Translations under genes and position numbers: made by a program | Shown here: piece by piece, positions 1 to 4,842 of the stretch | Layout of the letters: each line of letters begins with the position of its first letter | Position numbering within the stretch: position 1 is the stretch's first letter | Source: an uncultured Gluconobacter sp. | GTDB lineage: Bacteria; Pseudomonadota; Alphaproteobacteria; Acetobacterales; Acetobacteraceae | Assembly: GCA_937880175.1 (NCBI GenBank) | Contig: CALFLO010000002.1 | Location: 1-5,472 of the forward strand | DNA length: 5,472 nucleotides | Reading direction: 5' to 3' | Notes under the pieces: model-generated | What the model was told of the DNA's origin: nothing | Database searches by the model: none | What the model saw: only the letters and a program-made list of their open reading frames with translations

Positions 1-343
1 GGATGGCGAAGCACGGAGCCGTCACCACGGGAGGCAGCAGTCCCTCGAACCGTTCTCCGGTTGGCAACTCGGCCGAGACACGGGGCGCACCCTCATGCAC
101 TTCGGCCCCGACATGGTGAGCCACCAGACGCACGATGCGTTCGGCATCGGCCGGTGTGATGGTTTCACCGGTGTCGGACAGCCCTTCGGACAGGCGGTCG
201 ATCCACAGCCGCCCGTCGGGATTGAGCATGACCTCGACCACGGCGGGATCGGCAAGGTGCCCCGCGATCGCCGACCCCAGAGCCGTGCGCAGCATGGATA
301 TGCCGCGCTGTCGGGCACCACTTTCAATCGGTGTAACCGCCAT
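1..343 (-). CDS. trbB: Conjugal transfer ATPase TrbB, N-terminal part (truncated by window edge)
   Basis: TrbB is the VirB11-like hexameric secretion ATPase that sits at the cytoplasmic base of the P-type conjugative T4SS and powers pilus assembly and transfer. The reading frame starts at the ATG at 343-341 and stays open to the window edge, giving about 114 residues. It begins MAVTPIESGARQRG and carries the typical N-terminal-domain string VEVMLNPDGRLWIDRL (about residues 36-51), then ITPADAERIVRLVAHHVG, VSAELPTGERFEGLLPPV and FAI. This matches the TrbB consensus as I know it. The Walker A and B motifs lie beyond the edge and cannot be checked. On the minus strand GGGGA lies 5 nt before the ATG and supports this start. 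It is the third gene of a traG-copG-trbB array, and trbC and later trb genes would be expected further left. Confidence 0.9.
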   Translation of the reverse strand, partial: MAVTPIESGARQRGISMLRTALGSAIAGHLADPAVVEVMLNPDGRLWIDRLSEGLSDTGETITPADAERIVRLVAHHVGAEVHEGAPRVSAELPTGERFEGLLPPVVTAPCFAI

Positions 344-346
344 GGG

Positions 347-395
347 AATCCCCGTCCGTTTGGGTCATCCGGCTTTTCGGACGACGACGGGGATT
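347..395 (-). promoter_or_regulatory. Inverted repeat in the trbB leader that covers its ribosome binding site
   Basis: AATCCCCGTC (347-356) is perfectly complementary to GACGGGGATT (386-395), a 10-bp stem around a 29-nt loop. The loop holds a small inner hairpin (TCCG 368-371 with CGGA 378-381). Read on the minus strand, the 3' arm GACGGGGATT ends 3 nt before the trbB ATG and contains its GGGGA Shine-Dalgarno element. Folded mRNA would therefore hide the ribosome binding site. That suggests translational control, or coupling to translation of the upstream gene. It could instead be a protein-binding operator. The repeat is seen directly; the role is inferred. Confidence 0.5.
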
Positions 396-404
396 ATTAG
401 AGAG

Positions 405-431
405 TGCTGTTTTCTCCCGTTTTCAACAGCA
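405..431. repeat. 7-bp inverted repeat upstream of trbB, possible operator
   Basis: TGCTGTT (405-411) and AACAGCA (425-431) form a perfect inverted repeat with a 13-bp spacer, so the half-site centres are 20 bp apart, about two helical turns. That geometry suits a dimeric DNA-binding protein. It lies in the 147-bp gap between copG and trbB. A minus-strand TTGAAA falls inside it, and TAATAAT lies further downstream on the minus strand at 400-394. The spacing between those two is too long for a standard promoter, so no promoter is claimed. Confidence 0.3.
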
Positions 432-440
432 TTTTCCAGC

Positions 441-457
441 GATCGTACAGGATCGTA
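441..457. repeat. Tandem GATCGTA repeat, 10-bp period, possible regulator site
   Basis: GATCGTA occurs at 441-447 and again at 451-457, a 7-bp direct repeat with a 10-bp period, one helical turn. Short tandem repeats in phase with the helix are typical targets of RHH repressors, and the adjacent gene encodes one. The repeat lies between the copG stop and the trbB start. Chance is a real alternative for a single pair of 7-mers. Confidence 0.25.
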
Positions 458-490
458 ACGGATGCGGTTTTTACTTGCTGGCTGCGAACC

Positions 491-922
491 TCATGATTCC
501 GATGTGGGAGGTACATCCTCCGGGATCTCATGCCGGAAGAGTGGCCCCCGACTGAGTCGTCGCCCAAGTGCCGCTACGAACGCTTCGTAGCGTTCCGCCC
601 CGTGCGCCCGCGCCGCTGCGGCGGCCGGTTCGGGCAAGGGCGGGCTGACCGTCATCCAGTAGCGGATGAACAGAGCCAGCGTCTCAAGGCTGATCCCGAG
701 ATCGCGCTCCATACGGGCGACCTGCCGGTCGAGACGATCCAGCCTGCGACTCATCGCTGCTTCCCGCCGCTCATCGGCATCGGGCGACAGGAAGGAGGCA
801 ATGGCGGCCTCCGCCACCAGGGACAGGGACAGATCGCGCCGTGCGGCATGGGCTGTCAGGGCGTCCAGCAGCTTCGGTTCCAGATAGACCGACAGCCGCG
901 CCTTCTTGGGGGAAGTTCTCAT
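491..922 (-). CDS. CopG-family ribbon-helix-helix regulator of the conjugation cluster
   Basis: A 143-residue protein with an N-terminal RHH DNA-binding fold. Residues 8-14 (ARLSVYL) form the DNA-contacting strand, followed by two helices (PKLLDALTAHAARRD and SLVAEAAIASFLS, to about residue 46). A charged, probably coiled-coil stretch follows (about 50-75, with ERREAAMSRRLDRLDRQVAR), then a conserved C-terminal part (ISLETLALFIRYWMT and ERYEAFVAALGRRLSRG). This layout matches the CopG-type protein that regularly sits between traG and trbB in alphaproteobacterial transfer clusters. The ATG at 922 is chosen because GAGGG, overlapping the traG stop, lies just upstream and leaves a 7-nt gap. An in-frame ATG at 952 would overlap traG and has no ribosome binding site. 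A role as autoregulator or transfer regulator is inferred. Confidence 0.85.
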   Translation of the reverse strand: MRTSPKKARLSVYLEPKLLDALTAHAARRDLSLSLVAEAAIASFLSPDADERREAAMSRRLDRLDRQVARMERDLGISLETLALFIRYWMTVSPPLPEPAAAAARAHGAERYEAFVAALGRRLSRGPLFRHEIPEDVPPTSES

Positions 923-929
923 TGCGCCC

Positions 930-2930
930 TCACAGCCCAAGGTCATTGCCACGGTCGAGCCCGGCCTTCCGGGCGATCCGCGTCAGGTCGGCGCGATCCC
1001 GTGCTTCTGGATCGCGTGGTGGTTCCTCACCAAACAGATCGGGAACTGTGCGTTGGCTGTGCTTGCCCACCTCCGCCGGATCATACTCGCGCGACCATTT
1101 CCGTCCCGTGCCGAGGGATTCATCACTATCCGCCTCATTAGGATTGTCGGGCGCGGCCGACGACATCTTTTGCTCCGGTGGCGGGGTGACAGGAGACGGG
1201 CGTCCACTCCAGTCATCGGGCCGGACAGGCCGTGGCAATTGTGCCGGATCGGGCGGCGGCAGGACGCGCTCGACAAAACGGCGATCCCGGAAATAGCGCG
1301 CCTTCCGTGCCCGGATGGGCGGACAGCCCGCCACCATGACGACCTCATCCCGCGCCGGAAGCTGCATGACCTCGCCCACCGTCATCAGGGGCCGCGCGCT
1401 CTCCTGACGCGAGACCATGAGATGCCCGAGCCAGGGCGACAGCCGGTGCCCGGCATAGTTCTTCTGCGACCGGATCTCGGTGGCCACACCCAGACCGTCG
1501 GACACGCGTTTCGCGGTGCGCTCATCGTTGGTGGCGAAACTGACCCGGACATGACAATTGTCCAGAATGCTATTGTTCTGGCCGTACGCCTTATCGATCT
1601 GGTTGAGGGATTGCGCAATCAGGAACGCCTTGATCCCGTAGCCCGCCATGAACGCCAGAGCGCTCTCGAAAAAATCCAGCCTGCCGAGAGCAGGAAACTC
1701 GTCGAGCATCAGCAGCAGACGACGCCGCCCCGCCCGGCCGGACAGATCCTCCGTCAGCCGCCGCCCGATCTGGTTGAGGATCAGGCGGATCAGCGGCTTG
1801 GTACGGCTGATGTCCGAGGGCGGGATGACGAAATACAGGGAGACGGGCTGGTCGCCCTCCAGCAGGTCACCAATCCACCATTCGCAGCGGCTGGTCACGG
1901 TGGCCACCACCGGATCCCGGTAGAGGCCGAGAAACGACATGGCGGTGGAGAGCACCCCGGAACGCTCATTGTCCGATTTGTTCAGCAGTTCCCGCGCGGC
2001 GGACGCCACGACGGGGTGCGGCCCCGCTTCCCCGAGATGCGATGTCCGCATCATGGCGGACAGGGTCGCCTCGATTGACCGCTTGGGGTCGGAGAGGAAT
2101 TTCGCCACCCCGGCGAGCGTCTTGTCGTCCTCGGCGTAGAGCACATGAAGGATCGCACCGACCAGCAGGGCATGGGAGGTTTTCTCCCAATGGTTGCGCC
2201 GTTCCAGCGAGCCTTCGGGATCGACCAGGATGTCGGCGATGTTCTGCACGTCACGAACTTCCGACGCCCCGCGCCGGACCTCCAGCAGTGGGTTATAGGC
2301 CGAGGACGCCGGATTGGTGGGGTCGAACAGCAGTACCCGCCCGAAGCGGTTACGGAAACCGGCTGTAATCTGCCAGTTCTCGCCCTTGATGTCATGAATA
2401 ATAGCCGAACCTGGCCAGGTCAGGAGTGTGGGGATCACTATACCCACACCCTTGCCGGTGCGGGTAGGCGCGAAGGTCAGGACATGCTCTGGGCCATCAT
2501 GCCGGAGATAAGCCCGGCGGTATTTGCCCAGCACCACACCATCCTCGCCCAGCAGTCCGGCCGCACGGATTTCCGCGTCCTCGGCCCAGCGGGCGGAGCC
2601 ATAGGTCGCGGCCCGCTGGGCCTCACGGGCGCGATGGACGGACAGCGCCACGGCCGCTGCAAAAGCCAGCACCCCGCCGGAACCCGCGATCCAGGCGCCG
2701 CGCGCGAAAACCGCCGGGGCGTAGGCGTCGAACTCGTACCACCACCAGAAGAACAGCGGCGGGGCATAGACCGGCCAGCGGTGCAGGATGGAGAACCACG
2801 GTCGGCCGAGTTCCGGCTGGAACGCCAGTTCCCAGGCCGTCCATTGTGTCGCCGTCCACCAGGACAGCACGATCATGGACAGGGCCAGCAGAGCCTGTCC
2901 CCACTGGATGCGTGTTCCCGGCTGGTCCAT
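930..2930 (-). CDS. traG: Conjugal transfer coupling protein TraG (VirD4-type T4CP)
   Basis: TraG is the inner-membrane coupling ATPase that brings the relaxase-DNA complex to the T4SS channel. The 666-residue product has hydrophobic segments at about 12-30, 53-67 (with FFWWWYEF) and 80-99, then GSARWA. Walker A is APTRTGKG (154-161) and Walker B is LLLMLDE (405-411). Further family strings are SAIIHDIKGENW, LLFDPTNPASSAYNPL, DPEGSLERRNHWEKTSH, NKSDNERSGVLSTAMSFL and NCHVRVSFATNDERTAKRVSDGLG. The tail after about residue 560 is proline-rich and charged, as is usual. The ATG at 2930 is preferred over one at 3065, because a strong AAGGGGAGG lies just upstream (2936-2944) and the protein then begins directly before the first membrane segment. 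It is the first gene of the minus-strand operon. No relaxase gene is visible upstream in the window. Confidence 0.95.
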   Translation of the reverse strand: MDQPGTRIQWGQALLALSMIVLSWWTATQWTAWELAFQPELGRPWFSILHRWPVYAPPLFFWWWYEFDAYAPAVFARGAWIAGSGGVLAFAAAVALSVHRAREAQRAATYGSARWAEDAEIRAAGLLGEDGVVLGKYRRAYLRHDGPEHVLTFAPTRTGKGVGIVIPTLLTWPGSAIIHDIKGENWQITAGFRNRFGRVLLFDPTNPASSAYNPLLEVRRGASEVRDVQNIADILVDPEGSLERRNHWEKTSHALLVGAILHVLYAEDDKTLAGVAKFLSDPKRSIEATLSAMMRTSHLGEAGPHPVVASAARELLNKSDNERSGVLSTAMSFLGLYRDPVVATVTSRCEWWIGDLLEGDQPVSLYFVIPPSDISRTKPLIRLILNQIGRRLTEDLSGRAGRRRLLLMLDEFPALGRLDFFESALAFMAGYGIKAFLIAQSLNQIDKAYGQNNSILDNCHVRVSFATNDERTAKRVSDGLGVATEIRSQKNYAGHRLSPWLGHLMVSRQESARPLMTVGEVMQLPARDEVVMVAGCPPIRARKARYFRDRRFVERVLPPPDPAQLPRPVRPDDWSGRPSPVTPPPEQKMSSAAPDNPNEADSDESLGTGRKWSREYDPAEVGKHSQRTVPDLFGEEPPRDPEARDRADLTRIARKAGLDRGNDLGL

Positions 2931-3103
2931 TGATCCCTCCCCTTGCCATGGAAGACAGCGAAGAACCGGTGTTTTCCGGGACGCAAGCAGGATCCGATGG
3001 TCGTCGTACTGTGGCGGGCAGAAGCGAAAAAATACTTGCGCATTGCGGGCTACAGACAAACCCATCCATCATACGCGGAATATCCCTCAGAAGGAGTCGC
3101 GCC

Positions 3104-3253
3104 ATGACTGGCCCACGGAACCTGCTCCGGTCTAACGACACTGTCGATCAGCAAGACACGGAAGAGCAGAGGAAGCTCGACGGTGTGATCGACGCGGTGA
3201 ACAATCCGCACATTCGGCACGGCTTCCTGAGTGACGAGTTCTCGACGCTCTGA
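3104..3253 (+). CDS. Small CcdA-like antitoxin remnant (49 aa)
   Basis: A 49-residue ORF with a very good translation start: AAGGAG at 3091-3096, 7 nt before ATG. The C-terminal part (DAVNNPHIRHGFLSDEFSTL) resembles the end of CcdA antitoxins, where the toxin-binding tail reads roughly N-x-x-V/I-E/R-x-H-G-x-x-x-x-x-F. The usual 70-80 residue length and the N-terminal RHH DNA-binding half are absent, so it is probably internally deleted. Its strongest support is position: a ccdB-like start codon follows the stop after 4 nt, the standard ccdA-ccdB spacing. It is divergent from traG across 173 nt (2931-3103) in which I see no other gene. It could instead be an unrelated small protein; similarity is from memory only. 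Confidence 0.45.
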   Translation: MTGPRNLLRSNDTVDQQDTEEQRKLDGVIDAVNNPHIRHGFLSDEFSTL

Positions 3254-3257
3254 TCCG

Positions 3258-3360
3258 ATGCCGCAATTCGCGATCTACCGAAACCGGGATCCCGTTTGGT
3301 GTCCATATCCAGAACAATTACTTTGAGTGCGGTATAGGCCGCGTCGTAGCCGAGCCCACT
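3258..3360 (+). pseudogene. ccdB: CcdB toxin gene remnant, frameshifted and truncated
   Basis: From ATG 3258 the frame reads MPQFAIYRNRDP, a typical CcdB N-terminus, but it then stops at 3324 after the non-matching WCPYPEQLL. Shifting frame at about 3291 gives PFGVHIQNNYFECGIGRVV (3292-3348). This aligns without gaps to the CcdB core pattern P-Y/F-L-L-D-V-Q-S-D-x-x-x-x-x-x-T-R-V-V: P, Q and RVV keep exact spacing. The few residues that normally sit between the two blocks are missing. The shifted frame loses similarity after about 3360 and stops at 3393; the remaining two-thirds of CcdB (normally about 100 aa) is gone. The gene cannot make a working gyrase poison. It marks the left edge of the incoming R-M segment. 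Confidence 0.55.
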
Positions 3361-3364
3361 TCCA

Positions 3365-3396
3365 ATGTTGATCATGTTCTCTATATGTTCTAATAA
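3365..3396 (+). promoter_or_regulatory. Candidate promoter with tandem ATGTT operator for the R-M operon
   Basis: TTGATC (3368-3373), a 17-nt spacer and TAATAA (3391-3396) form a plausible sigma-70 promoter in the most AT-rich stretch of the window, reading towards the R-M genes. The -35 box matches the consensus in 4 of 6 positions; the -10 box is weaker, and TAAAAT at 3394-3399 is an alternative. ATGTT occurs three times across it: 3365-3369, 3374-3378 and 3385-3389. The last two extend to ATGTTCT and are 11 bp apart. Repressors of the RHH type bind such short tandem repeats, so occupation would block polymerase. Promoter and operator roles are inferred. Confidence 0.4.
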
Positions 3397-3414
3397 AATT
3401 TTTAACGGGATCAT

Positions 3415-3437
3415 TCAAATCTCTGGTTGCGATTTGA
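3415..3437 (+). repeat. 7-bp inverted repeat just downstream of the candidate promoter
   Basis: TCAAATC (3415-3421) and GATTTGA (3431-3437) are perfect inverted complements with a 9-nt spacer. The site lies about 19 nt after the candidate -10 box, so it would be in the early transcript. It could be a second operator or a 5'-leader hairpin. No T-run follows, so it is not a standard terminator. Confidence 0.35.
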
Positions 3438-3473
3438 GCGTTGAGAAGCCAGACATTAAGGAGATGCGGATAG

Positions 3474-3479
3474 CCGCGG
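3474..3479. other. CCGCGG site in the R-M operon leader
   Basis: A CCGCGG hexamer lies 24 nt before the RHH start codon and 8 nt before its GGAG ribosome binding site. CCGCGG is the target of characterised Eco29kI-family enzymes (Eco29kI, NgoAIII), the family of the endonuclease in this operon. It is the only copy I find by eye in the window. If this system has that specificity, the site would be methylated by its own methyltransferase. Confidence 0.5.
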
Positions 3480-3497
3480 ATCGAATCGGAGCATGTG

Positions 3498-3692
3498 ATG
3501 GGCAAGGACGGAAAAGACGCGCATCGGGTCACCGCCACCCTGACCAAGCAGCAACACGCAGAAATGGCACGCATCGCGCGCAAGTACGGAATGACGACCG
3601 CTTGGCTTGTGCGGCGAGCATGTGAGCGACTTATTGAGCAGGAAAACGGCGGCCCCCTTCTCCCATTGGCCCTTGGAGAGACCAATGCTTAG
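3498..3692 (+). CDS. Ribbon-helix-helix DNA-binding protein, possible R-M controller
   Basis: A 64-residue protein, MGKDGKDAHRVTATLTKQQ onward. Residues 9-16 (HRVTATLT) fit the RHH beta strand, 17-31 (KQQHAEMARIARKYG) helix A, and 33-48 (TTAWLVRRACERLIEQ) helix B; the alternating strand residues and the turn before TTAW are typical of Arc/CopG folds. ATG 3498 has GGAG at 3488-3491, 6 nt upstream; a GTG directly before it (3495) is possible but would crowd that site. The stop codon overlaps the start of the methyltransferase gene by 8 nt, so the two are probably translationally coupled. The location suggests it autoregulates the R-M operon. It is unrelated in length and tail to the CopG protein of the conjugation cluster. 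Confidence 0.75.
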   Translation: MGKDGKDAHRVTATLTKQQHAEMARIARKYGMTTAWLVRRACERLIEQENGGPLLPLALGETNA

Positions 3693-4842
3693 CGCGGAGT
3701 TATTCTGTGGATGTGGCGGCCTCGCTCTCGGCATGTCTCATGCCGGTTTCGAGCACGCGCTCCTCGCGGAATGGAATAACGAGGCTGTCGCAACCCTGCT
3801 GCATAACAAGCGGCGACGCATCAAACATGTGGCGCAATGGCCGATTAGCGGCGAGACCGATGTCCGAGACATTGATTGGTCACCCTACGCGGGTAAACTC
3901 AGGGTGGTTTCTGGTGGCCCTCCGTGCCAGCCTTTCGGCATCGGCGGCAAGAAGCGCGGCCATGAGGATGATCGCGACATGTGGCCGGAAGCCATTCGCG
4001 CGGTACGGGAAACCCGACCTGATGCTTTTTTGTTCGAGAACGTCCGCAATCTCGCTGGCCCCAAGTTCCAGAGCTATTTGGAATGGATCGCGTCACACCT
4101 CCGTCATCCGCGCGTGACGCGCCGGGAAAACGAGACTTACGCCGGGCATCTTCAGCGCCTCCTACAGATCGATCGCCTTGGGGATTATCAGGTTTTGGTG
4201 CAGGTCGTGAACGCGGCTGATTACGGCGCGCCGCAGATACGTCATCGCGTCCTTATTTTTGGCCTCGCCTCGCGTCTTGGCATCAATCCAGAACCCATGT
4301 CTCCGACTCATTCGCGAGATCGGCTGCTTTGGGAGCAATATGTAACGGGAACGTACTGGTCCCGACATAGCCTCCCAACGAAGACCGCTCCCGTGACTGG
4401 GGTTGACGCGGCGCGCGTGACTCGTCTCAAAGCATCGAACGTCGAACCCATCGGCCTTCCATGGGTTACGGTACGTGACGCTCTGCTCGGTCTCGGAGAG
4501 CCCAATGGCGAGAGTAACCACGTCTATCAGCCAGGCGCACGCGTTTACCCTGGACACACCGGCAGTCCGCTGGATCTCCCCGCCAAGGCCCTAAAGGCGG
4601 GCGATCATGGCGTTCCCGGCGGCGAAAACATGGCGGTGCTCGATGATGGCGGGGTCCGTTATTTCACCACTCGCGAGGCGGCACGCCTTGTGGGGCTTCC
4701 CGACTCGTATGTTTTTCCGCGATCATGGACCGAGAGCATGCGTCAACTTGGGAACGCCGTTCCAGCGCAGCTCGGAGAGGCTGCGGGACTTTGGTTAAAA
4801 AGACTACTAGCGCGAGCGGACGAGGCACGGCGGGCCGCCTGA
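3685..4842 (+). CDS. DNA (cytosine-5-)-methyltransferase of a type II R-M system
   Basis: A complete 385-residue m5C methyltransferase that transfers a methyl group from S-adenosylmethionine to cytosine C5 and protects host DNA. All key motifs are present in order: I LFCGCGGLALG (6-16), IV GGPPCQPF (77-84, catalytic Cys81), VI ENV (118-120), VIII QIRHRV (184-189), IX RYFTTREAARLVGLPD (325-340) and X QLGNAVP (354-360). The target recognition region spans about 195-322 and includes HTGSPLDLPAKALKAGDHG. ATG 3685 is preferred: GGAG (3675-3678) precedes it by 6 nt, and motif I then starts at residue 6 as usual; an in-frame ATG at 3607 would place 26 extra residues inside the RHH gene. Nothing suggests inactivation. 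Specificity cannot be read directly; CCGCGG is inferred from the partner nuclease. Confidence 0.95.
   Translation: MLSAELFCGCGGLALGMSHAGFEHALLAEWNNEAVATLLHNKRRRIKHVAQWPISGETDVRDIDWSPYAGKLRVVSGGPPCQPFGIGGKKRGHEDDRDMWPEAIRAVRETRPDAFLFENVRNLAGPKFQSYLEWIASHLRHPRVTRRENETYAGHLQRLLQIDRLGDYQVLVQVVNAADYGAPQIRHRVLIFGLASRLGINPEPMSPTHSRDRLLWEQYVTGTYWSRHSLPTKTAPVTGVDAARVTRLKASNVEPIGLPWVTVRDALLGLGEPNGESNHVYQPGARVYPGHTGSPLDLPAKALKAGDHGVPGGENMAVLDDGGVRYFTTREAARLVGLPDSYVFPRSWTESMRQLGNAVPAQLGEAAGLWLKRLLARADEARRAA

Noticed and set aside
22..327. 101-codon minus-strand frame and overlapping plus-strand frames at the left edge
   Set aside because: The TrbB frame on the same minus strand matches the family throughout; these are its shadows.
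368..381. TCCG-GCTTTT-CGGA hairpin as a terminator
   Set aside because: A 4-bp stem without a following T-run on either strand is too weak for a rho-independent terminator; it is treated as part of the larger inverted repeat.
920..952. Earlier ATG at 952 for the CopG gene
   Set aside because: It would overlap traG, has no ribosome binding site, and adds ten residues before the RHH strand that do not fit the family.
906..2078. 390-codon open frame on the plus strand
   Set aside because: It lies antisense to traG, whose protein has full coupling-protein motifs. The plus-strand translation has no recognisable domain and the biased composition of a GC-rich shadow frame.
2931..3065. Earlier ATG at 3065 for traG, adding 45 residues
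   Set aside because: The added residues are not like the TraG N-terminus, while ATG 2930 has a strong AAGGGGAGG upstream and leads straight into the first membrane segment.
3148..3414. 88-codon minus-strand frame containing NIGSGLGYDAAYTALK
   Set aside because: It looked protein-like at first, but it is antisense to the ccdA-like ORF and the ccdB remnant, its start has only a weak ribosome binding site, and the plus-strand CcdB match explains the sequence better.
4162..4557. 131-codon open frame on the minus strand
   Set aside because: It is antisense to the target recognition part of the methyltransferase and shows no domain or ribosome binding site.
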